NCBI GenBank assembly: GCA_009780375.1
Contig: WRAD01000006.1
Span: 1 to 44,491, forward strand
Direction of reading: 5' to 3'
Source of the DNA: Bacillota bacterium
GTDB taxonomy: Bacteria > Bacillota > Clostridia > Christensenellales > UBA1242
Length of the DNA stretch: 44,491 nucleotides
The notes under the pieces were generated by a model. That model saw only the letters and a list, made by a program, of their open reading frames with translations, did not search any database and had not been told where the DNA came from. Position numbers and translations under genes: made by a program. Positions 1-7,036 of the stretch are shown piece by piece (the stretch's first letter is position 1; each line of letters opens with the position of its first letter).

Positions 1-21
1 ACCAACTTATTTTAACAAAAG

Positions 22-46
22 GTGGGCTTTTCTGTTTCTTCCCCAC
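22..46 (-). terminator. Possible minus-strand terminator
   Basis: On the minus strand GTGGG and CCCAC form a 5-bp stem around a 15-nt A-rich loop, followed by CC and TTTTGTT. The large loop makes this weak. It would be a further stop for minus-strand transcription leaving the phage-like cassette. Confidence 0.3.
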
Positions 47-59
47 GGTGAAACCTTTT

Positions 60-92
60 TTTGAACCGCCGGTATAACCGGCGGTTTTGTGC
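60..92 (+). terminator. Strong GC-rich hairpin, probable terminator
   Basis: Perfect 10-bp inverted repeat AACCGCCGGT / ACCGGCGGTT with a 3-nt ATA loop at 64-86, followed on the plus strand by TTTTGTG. Read on the plus strand it looks like an intrinsic terminator of a gene lying left of the window. It also separates the CTAGG elements from whatever lies further left. No coding region was found between 1 and 214. Confidence 0.6.
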
Positions 93-96
93 CAAC

Positions 97-166
97 AAAA
101 GCATCTTTCGATGCGTTTCAGCCGAGATTCTAGTACAAATGATTGAAGCGATAATTCCTAGACTAG
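97..166 (-). repeat. CTAGG element, complete copy B, with terminator hairpin
   Basis: Minus-strand element of about 70 nt. Box 1 reads GTCTAGGAATTATCGC, box 2 reads TGTACTAGAATCTCGGC, and their CTAG cores are 28 nt apart. It ends in hairpin GCATC-GAAA-GATGC (101-114) plus TTTTGTT. The same order is seen at 170-230 and at 35465-35542. Between copies the hairpin stem changes on both sides (GCATC/GATGC here, GCACC/GGTGC in copy C), so pairing is kept. A small structured RNA with its own terminator, or an attenuator, is the simplest reading. Confidence 0.6.
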
Positions 167-169
167 AAT

Positions 170-230
170 AAAAGCACCATATGATGCATTAAGGCTGAGA
201 TCCTAGTACAGATGTTAATCCCTAGACTGC
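170..230 (-). repeat. CTAGG element, copy A (9-nt shorter)
   Basis: Second copy, directly upstream of copy B on the minus strand. Box 1 reads GCAGTCTAGGGATTAAC, box 2 reads TGTACTAGGATCTCAGCC, then hairpin GCATC-ATAT-GGTGC (174-187) and TTTTATT. Its two CTAG cores are 19 nt apart instead of 28, so it has lost nine nucleotides between the boxes. Its first box overlaps the 3' end of the upstream gene and encodes that gene's last residues QSRD and stop. Confidence 0.6.
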
Positions 231-1495
231 AAAAAAACAAAGTTCGCAACCCAGACATCATCACTGGCTGGAATCTGTGCAACCGTTCTCAATCTTCCAT
301 TATTTGTTCCATCGTCGTTGATGTACATAAACACTCGTTCACCTGTTGTTGCGTTTTGTATAAATACAACTGGGCGATTGTTTGGAATAAATTCTGTAGG
401 CAGGTTACCCATTATGTTGCCTGCACCAGTTCTTTTAAATTCCCAATGTACGGTGACAAGATTCCCTGCCTTTGTAATCCTGTTCACACTTGTGTTGGAT
501 GCCGCACTTGCTAGGATTTCGCCATATATAACAATTGGGGAATCAGGCTTTGGCGGTGGCTCTGACACTGGACCATTTGGAATGCGTGGAATATGGCGAA
601 ATGAACTTCTACTGTGCATCTTTGACGCAAGTCTATTCCATGTTGATGACGACATGTTAACAAAAAATAATGGTTCCTCGTCAATCAGAAAAATTGCACG
701 ATGTATACTTAATTGCATAAGGAATGCAAGATATTCATCATGTACTTCGTTATCTACAAGTTGTTGGGCATTTATTGGCACAGCAAGGCGTGTTTGTTGA
801 AGTGCAATCCAATCGCGAAATGCACGACTTCTTTGTATACTTTTCTCCCTTATACCTTGAAGACTTGCTCTTGCATTCTCGGTTTGAATTCGTTTTGCAA
901 GTGCATTGATGCGCACCTGAGATTGAAGTTCAAGACGCTCTAAATTCAATGTACGTCTTGCCTCAATAAAGTCCATTTCCGCATAAATTGCCTCTATTGC
1001 CTTTATATGGGCTTCTGTGGCACGCTCAATCTGGGAAAGTACAATCGTACTTGTAATCATCCCACGATTCATCGCATCTGTGTTAATGCGTGCAATATGC
1101 TCTTCATACCGTTTATTAATTCTATCAAGCCTAAACTGCTCACGCTCTTTCTGCCTGTTTGCTTTATTATCAACCTGTTCCGTGGCATTTTTTATTGACT
1201 TGTCGTGTTCGGCGGTTGCCTGTATAATTGCCTCATCAATTGTTAAAGGCATTGGTACATCAACCAAATCAATAAAATCTGTCATCGCAGAATTATATTT
1301 TTTCATAGCACGCACAAGCACCATATCAAGTTGAATTCGCTCGGCTTCGGTCAAGTATGGCCGCCCAGAAATCCCTTGTACATCATTAAGTTGTGTATTT
1401 GCAAAATATTTTTCCATCCGGGCAATGCGTTCTTCTGTCATTTGCTTGTACCTTATTTCATCGATATCGATAATTATTTCTTTTTTCTCATTCAT
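215..1495 (-). CDS. Phage-type tail fibre-like protein
   Basis: This 426-residue protein is the last gene of the phage-type cassette. Residues about 85-230 are rich in Glu, Arg, Gln and Lys, with long predicted helices and likely coiled coil. A Pro-rich hinge (about 308-320, PPPKPDSP) follows. The C-terminal 100 residues read like the beta-rich tip of phage fibres: GNLVTVHWEF, then LPTEFIPNNRPVVF, GERVFMYIND and GRLRTV. An attachment or host-contact role is inferred from order and domain style, not from a recognised family. It starts at ATG with AAGGA upstream, 11 nt after the preceding gene. Its final codons overlap the first box of CTAGG element A, so the repeat has either supplied or replaced the original 3' end. 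Confidence 0.5.
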   Translation of the reverse strand: MNEKKEIIIDIDEIRYKQMTEERIARMEKYFANTQLNDVQGISGRPYLTEAERIQLDMVLVRAMKKYNSAMTDFIDLVDVPMPLTIDEAIIQATAEHDKSIKNATEQVDNKANRQKEREQFRLDRINKRYEEHIARINTDAMNRGMITSTIVLSQIERATEAHIKAIEAIYAEMDFIEARRTLNLERLELQSQVRINALAKRIQTENARASLQGIREKSIQRSRAFRDWIALQQTRLAVPINAQQLVDNEVHDEYLAFLMQLSIHRAIFLIDEEPLFFVNMSSSTWNRLASKMHSRSSFRHIPRIPNGPVSEPPPKPDSPIVIYGEILASAASNTSVNRITKAGNLVTVHWEFKRTGAGNIMGNLPTEFIPNNRPVVFIQNATTGERVFMYINDDGTNNGRLRTVAQIPASDDVWVANFVFLQSRD

Positions 1496-1506
1496 TTCCT
1501 TATCCT

Positions 1507-2580
1507 CTAACCTATACGTATTGTTCCAATTGAATCACTTACAAAGCCAATGACCACCGCAAGATCAGTTATTTGAACATTATCTTCGTTCGTTTCAAAT
1601 CGCACACGAAAAGCTCCACCTTTCAGATTTATGTTAACCGCTTGAATCGTCTCGCGGCCATTTAATACAATTCGTTGCTCGCGTTTTTCTGTTTTAACCA
1701 TTACAATAATTTTTCCAGTTGTACGCACACGAAGTTGCTTTATAAATTGTCGCGTAGATGCATATCCAAGTGCAAAATCTGTCGATTCCCAAACACAAAG
1801 GTTTGGCTTTTCAGATTTTGAATCCACAAAAAAGTACGAATCAAAAAAACGTTCTAATACAAGTGTCTTACAATTACTCCCCAATATTGAAAGATAATAT
1901 CGGTTCTCTAAAATAAATGCAAAATATTCTGTACCTGATATATACTTGTAATCAATGTCAAGCAATGTCACTTGTCTTCCATTAAATTGACACATCCCAC
2001 CATAGGTAAAGAAAAAAATATTGTCACCAAGTGTCCTAGCGGTACCTGGAAGAATTTGCTTGTAAGAAACGGTTAAAAGTTCTAGATTAAAACCACTTTC
2101 TTCATAAGGCGCAGACAATGTTGACAAAGCAAATTGCTGGACAACAAGCAATCTTCCATTACTCACACCAATATCAAGAAGATGCCCATGCAACGGATCT
2201 ACAATAAAGCTGCCTGAACTTGCCTTCTCAATGGTTTCTAACCAATTTTCATTCATTTCACGCTTGAAAACTCCTCCATTTAATGGTTGTGAAAAATAAA
2301 TTTTATCTCCTTCAAATATCGCACGAAATTCACGCCCTGCAAAATTTGCACTTAACATAATTTTCCCATCATCCATCTTGGTACGACTCTGGTCTTTGAT
2401 ATCAGGTGAATTAATATCACAATTTGATATCAAGCCAGACGGCAAAGCATTAAATCCCGAATTATATTCTGCATAAATTCGATTACGAAGTGGTTTGGCT
2501 CTCTTAATAGGTACACAAAAATTATCAACCACAAAACGTACAGAACGCGTAGGTCTAAGATGCAAATCTCTTATACTCAA
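1507..2580 (-). CDS. Nozzle/hub-like phage protein
   Basis: Predicted 357-residue protein, nearly all short beta strands, suggesting a beta-propeller or related fold like the tail nozzle or DNA-stabilising proteins of short-tailed phages. This is inferred from strand pattern and gene order, and no signature motif was recognised. The start is chosen as TTG at 2580. AAGGAGG lies six nucleotides upstream, and that ribosome site overlaps the TAA of the preceding gene (TAAGGAGG), a tight translational coupling. An ATG at 2613 is in frame but would overlap the preceding gene by 22 nt and has no better site. It lies between the neck-like and fibre-like genes, as expected for a tail component. Confidence 0.5.
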   Translation of the reverse strand: MSIRDLHLRPTRSVRFVVDNFCVPIKRAKPLRNRIYAEYNSGFNALPSGLISNCDINSPDIKDQSRTKMDDGKIMLSANFAGREFRAIFEGDKIYFSQPLNGGVFKREMNENWLETIEKASSGSFIVDPLHGHLLDIGVSNGRLLVVQQFALSTLSAPYEESGFNLELLTVSYKQILPGTARTLGDNIFFFTYGGMCQFNGRQVTLLDIDYKYISGTEYFAFILENRYYLSILGSNCKTLVLERFFDSYFFVDSKSEKPNLCVWESTDFALGYASTRQFIKQLRVRTTGKIIVMVKTEKREQRIVLNGRETIQAVNINLKGGAFRVRFETNEDNVQITDLAVVIGFVSDSIGTIRIG

Positions 2581-2591
2581 AAAACACCTCC

Positions 2592-3146
2592 TTAAAAAGA
2601 GGTCGGCATGCAAGCCGCCTTGCCGGTTCGATGTTTTGCACCAAATATCATTTCAAGAAATTTTTCATTCCATATCCGCCCCTCATTAAACATGCCACTT
2701 ATGAATGCATATTCGGCCAATATACCATACTCAAGCACCTGATGTGGCAATTTAAATGGATTATGCTCGTTACCTGTTACTATACTTGGTGTAAAAGCGA
2801 AAGTAATTTCCACAAGAACCTTTGGAACAACCAAACGATCATGATAGAGACCGTATTCTACGACACGACCTCTTTGTGTTACCTGCTTTATACTTTGTAC
2901 ATTTTCTTTAAAACTATCAAATAAAATCACTCCATCTGTTCCTGTCATATCAAAACTTTGCCTTGCAATTGTCTCTGAATGATTTGCAGATATATTCGAC
3001 ACAACAAGTGACGCACACCGAAGCAATGATGCGTAGTTCATATTCTCACGCAATTGTGCAATTGTGGCACCTCCTTGTACAAACTCGACAACATCAGAAA
3101 GCCCTAGAACCTCCGCCACATTAGAAATTATATTTTTAATCCTCAT
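2592..3146 (-). CDS. Phage-type structural (neck/adaptor-like) protein
   Basis: Predicted 184-residue protein that I cannot place in a family by sequence alone. It has a helical start (about 1-50), a central mixed region, and aromatic-rich beta segments toward the end. It begins at ATG behind AAGGAG. It sits third after the capsid gene in a tightly packed run (gaps of 10 and 11 nt), the place where tailed phages encode head-completion or adaptor proteins. Function is inferred only from position. Confidence 0.4.
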   Translation of the reverse strand: MRIKNIISNVAEVLGLSDVVEFVQGGATIAQLRENMNYASLLRCASLVVSNISANHSETIARQSFDMTGTDGVILFDSFKENVQSIKQVTQRGRVVEYGLYHDRLVVPKVLVEITFAFTPSIVTGNEHNPFKLPHQVLEYGILAEYAFISGMFNEGRIWNEKFLEMIFGAKHRTGKAACMPTSF

Positions 3147-3156
3147 TTTAATCTCC

Positions 3157-3531
3157 TTAAATCCACTCTACTGGTTTGCTAAACTCGATCTCGCAACTTG
3201 TCCCATTTGCAAATTCAAACATATCCTCAAGCGTTCGCAACTGGTCTTGCATCCTGTTAATTGCACTTTGTTCCAAGTTCTTGTTGTGCTCAAGCATGTC
3301 TTCCTCTATATCAAAAGAATTTTCAATCCTTGTTGTCCATGCGTACTCGATTGTCCTTTCATCAAGCACATCATAAGGCACACAAAACTGCATAGATAAA
3401 ACACTTGGAACCAAATTGTTATGAATCTCAAAACATTCTTTAACATAATTATAAAAAACACGATATTTTGAATTTATTTTTAAAAGCCGCTCTGCAATAC
3501 AGAACAAGTCACAAGTAACGAGTCTAAGCAT
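3157..3531 (-). CDS. Small head-tail connector-like protein
   Basis: About 124 residues, helical, with no recognised motif. It directly follows the capsid gene (12-nt gap) and precedes the adaptor-like gene, the usual slot for a small head-completion protein, so that role is inferred. ATG 3531 is preferred because AAGGCGG lies seven nucleotides before it; a GTG at 3537 is in frame but only one nucleotide from the site. Confidence 0.4.
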   Translation of the reverse strand: MLRLVTCDLFCIAERLLKINSKYRVFYNYVKECFEIHNNLVPSVLSMQFCVPYDVLDERTIEYAWTTRIENSFDIEEDMLEHNKNLEQSAINRMQDQLRTLEDMFEFANGTSCEIEFSKPVEWI

Positions 3532-3543
3532 AATCACACCGCC

Positions 3544-4494
3544 TTATCTAAAACTTGTCTGATTAAATCCAGAAAGTTTGCCCTGAAGAAAAGGCTTTTC
3601 ACATATAAAGTCGGCATACTTTACAAGGGTTGCCGAATAAACAGGACGCCCACTTACAGGACGAAGTATTGAACCATCCTCACCTTCAAGCCATGTCCAA
3701 TCACAAAGTTGTTGCATAACAAAACTTTCACTGTCAAGTGCATAAACCGCACCTGCCTCACAACGCACATCCGCATACATTGGAATACCGTTAAATGTAA
3801 ATCCACGAAAACCACCTGCAAGTTCCGCCGTATCTATATTTGTTCTGTTATCCTTTAGCTCCTCAAATAATGCACGGCGAACCACAGGATGTGTCATGAT
3901 AAGATTTGTTGCTTGCCCACCTGCATGTTCTTCCATCTCATCAAGAAAACAAATTATATCGTCTTCGGAGATAATTTGCGACGAATCACCATTGACACTC
4001 TCAAACGGCATAATGTCCGCATGATCTGACTTTGAAAGGTTATAGAGTGTACCTTGCTTAAACAAACTGTCAATACCATTCATATCAAGACCTGCACCAC
4101 CACCAAAAATCATTCTATTTAAATTTGATTGGGCCATACTTACAAGATTTGTCATTTCACCACCAATAAGACTTGCAAATGCTCCTGGATTATTTTGTGC
4201 CGCCTTTAACGCCTTGTCAGTGATGTGAAACGTACCAAAAAGATTTTTAATCGGAACAATAATTTCTGCCTGTCTTGCATCTGTTGACATTGGCAAATCA
4301 CCATCTTCCCGTCCTGCCTTAACCATATCTTCACCGCCATAACGAATAATCGCTTTTGCATCTTTTTCTGCAATTGTCTTCGTGTTTTTTTGTGCCATTG
4401 TCAACAACGGATTTGTCTTTGTGTTTATGTCATGAATAACACTCTCAAGATAAATATTCTTAAGTGCCGATTCTGCGGTACTTATTGTAATCAT
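3544..4494 (-). CDS. HK97-fold type major capsid protein
   Basis: Predicted 316-residue protein with the look of a tailed-phage major capsid protein. An N-terminal helical arm (about 1-60) leads to the mixed core. The segment IIVPIKNLFGTFHITDKAL resembles capsid proteins of short-tailed phages, with later strands THPVVRRALFEEL, GFTFNGIPMYAD and a basic/aromatic end. It follows a scaffold-like gene, the standard order in virion assembly operons. The start is ATG 4494 with GGAGG five nucleotides upstream; TTG 4506 is in frame but lies inside the ribosome site. The protein should form the shell if the cassette still works. The family call rests on overall pattern and context. Confidence 0.6.
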   Translation of the reverse strand: MITISTAESALKNIYLESVIHDINTKTNPLLTMAQKNTKTIAEKDAKAIIRYGGEDMVKAGREDGDLPMSTDARQAEIIVPIKNLFGTFHITDKALKAAQNNPGAFASLIGGEMTNLVSMAQSNLNRMIFGGGAGLDMNGIDSLFKQGTLYNLSKSDHADIMPFESVNGDSSQIISEDDIICFLDEMEEHAGGQATNLIMTHPVVRRALFEELKDNRTNIDTAELAGGFRGFTFNGIPMYADVRCEAGAVYALDSESFVMQQLCDWTWLEGEDGSILRPVSGRPVYSATLVKYADFICEKPFLQGKLSGFNQTSFR

Positions 4495-4539
4495 GTAATC
4501 CTCCAATTATTTTATCTTCCTATACAAGTTTTTCGTTAG

Positions 4540-5037
4540 TCATCTCATCTTCACAGAAAAAAAGTTTTTCGCAGAAATCACCGCCGAACTCATAGATTTG
4601 GCTGAATCAATTGGGGCAAAATCAATATTTGTTATCCCAATCACCTTAGGCAATTCTTTTCTAGATGTAACAGAACGTAAATACTCAAGCACAATTTCTT
4701 CATTCGCCATATTCATATCCAAACTTTTTTCGTTATCTTCCGCATTCTTATTACCTTTCTGTTTCAACAAAGCCAACTCTTGACTCTTCCTTGTAAACTC
4801 TGTACGCAAATTTTGATAGGCTCTAAGCAACTCATCCGAGTTTCTAAAATTTCCAAAATCTTCAAGCATTGCAAATCCACGCTCGTCATTTTTATTGACG
4901 CCAGATTTTTTCTCATAACTTTTTTCTGTAACGGCGGAATCTTCAACACGGGTTTCTGGGCAAGATTCTTCGCAAATTATCTTGTTATCCATAATTTCCC
5001 TCACTTCCAATTGCTCCGCGCCTTCCTCTTCATTCAT
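4540..5037 (-). CDS. Phage scaffold-like protein
   Basis: Predicted 165-residue acidic protein. The first 55 residues are rich in Glu and probably disordered. Residues about 60-95 carry a pattern common in phage scaffold proteins: FGNFRNSDELLRAYQNL, then TEFTRKSQELALLK, a helical coiled coil. The C terminus is helical and basic at the end (FFSVKMR), the usual capsid-binding arrangement. It starts at ATG behind AGGAG and is the first gene of the minus-strand structural run, with a 45-nt gap to the capsid gene. No portal, protease or terminase gene precedes it; the next gene upstream is SurE-like. Confidence 0.6.
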   Translation of the reverse strand: MNEEEGAEQLEVREIMDNKIICEESCPETRVEDSAVTEKSYEKKSGVNKNDERGFAMLEDFGNFRNSDELLRAYQNLRTEFTRKSQELALLKQKGNKNAEDNEKSLDMNMANEEIVLEYLRSVTSRKELPKVIGITNIDFAPIDSAKSMSSAVISAKNFFSVKMR

Positions 5038-5160
5038 GCTTTTCTCCTAAAATTAAAGTCTTTCCTTTTCCTGTGTTTTCTGGCACAATTATACATATTA
5101 ACAATACGATTCACCATCCATCATGCCAGAACAGAACAATTAATCTTTTCCTTAAATGTC

Positions 5161-5184
5161 CACGCATGTATAGTTCCTAGACTA
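5161..5184 (-). repeat. CTAGG half element (box 1 only) before phage cassette
   Basis: On the minus strand AGTCTAGGAACTATAC starts directly after the T-tract of the surE terminator. It matches box 1 of the complete elements, but no second box or hairpin follows. It lies about 125 nt upstream of the scaffold-like gene, in the same orientation as the copy at the other end of the cassette. The rest of 5038-5160 holds no gene or clear hairpin. Confidence 0.5.
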
Positions 5185-5185
5185 T

Positions 5186-5207
5186 AAAAAAAAAGCAATT
5201 TTTTTGC
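5186..5207 (-). terminator. Terminator of the surE-like pair
   Basis: On the minus strand GCAA-AAAAA-TTGC is followed by an unbroken run of nine Ts. The stem is short but the T-tract is strong. It lies 38 nt after the stop of the gene at 5245. Since GCAATTTTTTTGC is followed by CCTTTTT on the other strand, it may work weakly both ways. Confidence 0.5.
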
Positions 5208-5244
5208 CCTTTTTACAATTCTCTAAATAATTTGTCGAAAAATC

Positions 5245-6015
5245 CTACAACTTAAACTTTGAATTTTCCAATGACTTCAATCCATCTTCACATGTCAAAT
5301 CATATTTAAGAGGTGTAACCGTAGTATAGTTACGCTTTTGCCAATATAAATCACCTTTTTGATCAAGTGATGATAATGGTGGTCCCATCTTGTCAACGTT
5401 CTGCCAATAGAATGCACGTCCAAATGGATTAACCTCATAGGTGTATGAATTATCAATGCGGTCAACCGTTAAATGCGTACATTGAAGTTTCTTTCCCCAT
5501 GCCGATGTCGGCACAACAACATTAAGCGTAACGTCCTTCACCATATTTTTATAAAGTGTCCCAAGATTTTTAACAAAAGCATTAACTATCCCCGCAAAAC
5601 ATTTTTCATCACGTTCATTAGAAACAGGTGCGGCAACCGCAATACTTGGAATTCCATGAATCGTCCCCATAATTGCCGCAGACACCGTACCACTTGAATA
5701 AATCGTTTGACCACTTTTTTGATCAATACCTGTTATAATTAAATCAGGTTTTGTCTTAAGTAATTTATCAAGTGCCAATGCAACACAATCACACGGCGTA
5801 CCATTCACACCAAAAATTTTAACACGACTAAGTGCAAAAAATTGCTCTGCACGAAGTGGCTTGGTCGCCGTTAATTTATGACCAAGACTGTGTCCCGACC
5901 TTGTTGGCCCTACAATACAAACACGATGCTTGCCACTAAGTACACGTGCCAATTTTGTAATGCCCGGTGAAAAACACCCCGACTCATTAACCAAAAGTAT
6001 TTTTAATTGTTTCAC
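5245..6015 (-). CDS. SurE-like protein with altered metal site (second of pair)
   Basis: This 256-residue SurE-fold protein resembles the 5'/3'-nucleotidase SurE (survival protein E). Family segments are visible: the N-terminal KILLVNESG, the SGHSLG loop (about 41-46), GTPCDCVALAL (about 72-82), and TGIDQKSG followed by YSSGTVSAAIMG (about 95-118). In active SurE the first segment is NDDG and the later loop is GINxG, giving Asp8, Asp9 and Asn as metal ligands. Here they read NESG and GIDQK, so all three are changed. It starts at GTG with AGGAGG seven nucleotides upstream, 49 nt after the first SurE-like gene, so the two are co-transcribed. Phosphatase activity cannot be assumed. Confidence 0.7.
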   Translation of the reverse strand: MKQLKILLVNESGCFSPGITKLARVLSGKHRVCIVGPTRSGHSLGHKLTATKPLRAEQFFALSRVKIFGVNGTPCDCVALALDKLLKTKPDLIITGIDQKSGQTIYSSGTVSAAIMGTIHGIPSIAVAAPVSNERDEKCFAGIVNAFVKNLGTLYKNMVKDVTLNVVVPTSAWGKKLQCTHLTVDRIDNSYTYEVNPFGRAFYWQNVDKMGPPLSSLDQKGDLYWQKRNYTTVTPLKYDLTCEDGLKSLENSKFKL

Positions 6016-6064
6016 GACTATCCTCCTAAAAAATTCAAACTTTCTGCCAAAATTTCTAAATAAC

Positions 6065-6919
6065 TCAAACGTTTTTCTTAAGTTCCTTTACAACCTTGCC
6101 CCAATTATCAATTGCACCCCAATCTGTTGCATCAACGTTCAAAGGCGTAATAGAAACATAGCCTTTGTCATACCAACACTTGTCATCAAGACAATCTTCT
6201 AAAAGATTTTCTCGTTCGGATTTTTTCGCCCAAAAATAATTTACACCCGCAGGACAGGTTTTTTCTTCAAACTGCAAACTTAAATTCATTTTGCCCATGC
6301 GTGTGAATTTAATTCCGTTAATGTCTTTAAAGTTTTCAACCTCAGGCACATTAATATTAAGTAACGTGTAACCAGGTAAACTTGCCTTAACAAACTCATT
6401 AATATTTTTTTCCACAAATTGTGCAACATTCTCAAGACTCTGGATACTGTGACCACCTGCCACAAAATCCGTTCCAACCACAATTGAACGTACACCCATA
6501 TATGTTGCCATCATCGCCATACCCACATTCGAAGACGAATAGATATCTGGTCCCATATTTGTACTGTTACTAATCCCACAAATCACTAATTCTGGCGGAC
6601 GTTCTTTCATCACTTCACCTAACATAATACTTATCATATCTGCCGGGTTGCCATAAAATTCGTACGCCGTCACAGAATTTTCTTTTCCTTTTGAATGCTC
6701 GGTAAACTCGAGCACTTCCAGAATATTAAGCTGCATTTTCAAATTAGTAACAAGATCACCCCTCACTGGATTTTCTGGCGTAGTAAATGCAAGTCCTTTA
6801 TACGATGCCTCACTCGCCATTGTGCAAATTGTAACTTGATGTTTTTTTCTTAATGCTTTTGCAAGTGCCAAAACCTCGTTACTTCTTATCGTTAAATTCG
6901 ATGCAATTAAAATGTTCAT
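6065..6919 (-). CDS. SurE-like protein lacking canonical metal ligands (first of pair)
   Basis: This 284-residue SurE-family protein is longer than its neighbour. Landmarks are MNILIAS at the start, ICGISNSTNMGPDIYSS (about 110-126) and a C-terminal FTRMGKMNLSL stretch. Active SurE has NDDG near residue 8 and an Asn in the GINxG loop; here the first reads SNLT and the second GISNS, so both aspartates and the asparagine are replaced, even more strongly than in the second gene. SurE is known as a dimer or tetramer, so a heteromer of two diverged subunits is possible (inference). ATG 6919 has no Shine-Dalgarno; a TATAAT box ends six nucleotides before it. Confidence 0.7.
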   Translation of the reverse strand: MNILIASNLTIRSNEVLALAKALRKKHQVTICTMASEASYKGLAFTTPENPVRGDLVTNLKMQLNILEVLEFTEHSKGKENSVTAYEFYGNPADMISIMLGEVMKERPPELVICGISNSTNMGPDIYSSSNVGMAMMATYMGVRSIVVGTDFVAGGHSIQSLENVAQFVEKNINEFVKASLPGYTLLNINVPEVENFKDINGIKFTRMGKMNLSLQFEEKTCPAGVNYFWAKKSERENLLEDCLDDKCWYDKGYVSITPLNVDATDWGAIDNWGKVVKELKKNV

Positions 6920-6925
6920 AATACC

Positions 6926-6953
6926 ATTATAAATTCAAATCCCAAAATTTCAA
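6926..6953 (-). promoter_or_regulatory. Promoter of the surE-like pair (leaderless type)
   Basis: Minus-strand TTGAAA, 16 nt, TATAAT, then GGTATT and the ATG at 6919. With normal initiation 6-7 nt after the -10 box the transcript would begin at the start codon, leaving no leader. Confidence 0.6.
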
Positions 6954-7010
6954 AACCATTTAACGAGTATCTTAAAAACAAAGATACTTACCTAAACATT
7001 TAAATCCCAG

Positions 7011-7036
7011 AACAAAAGAATTACCTTAGCATTCTT
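7011..7036 (-). terminator. Possible terminator overlapping a stop codon
   Basis: On the minus strand AAGAAT and ATTCTT pair around a 9-nt loop and are followed by TTTTGTTCT. The stem contains the TAA stop of the GLUG-repeat gene. The same TTTTGTTCT tail follows the hairpins at 30182 and 35474. A second inverted repeat (AGTATCTT/AAGATACT, about 6964-6988) lies just beyond it. Confidence 0.35.

Noticed and set aside
97..230. Tandem repeats as a small CRISPR array
   Set aside because: Only two copies, unequal box spacing (19 and 28 nt), no unique spacers between identical repeats, and no cas genes.
97..230. Integron attC sites
   Set aside because: The boxes do not follow the attC core patterns (RYYYAAC/GTTRRRY), the cassette spacing is irregular, and no integron integrase is seen.
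318..800. Plus-strand reading frame opposite the fibre-like gene
   Set aside because: It lies wholly antisense to a coherent phage-type protein, with no ribosome site and unlike any protein; a frame shadow. The same applies to other long antisense frames such as 8361-8756, 15107-15412 and 37971-38468.
1..5240. Ordinary complete prophage
   Set aside because: No integrase, repressor, replication, portal, terminase or lysis gene is visible, and a host-type SurE operon begins right before the scaffold. The left window edge prevents a final answer.
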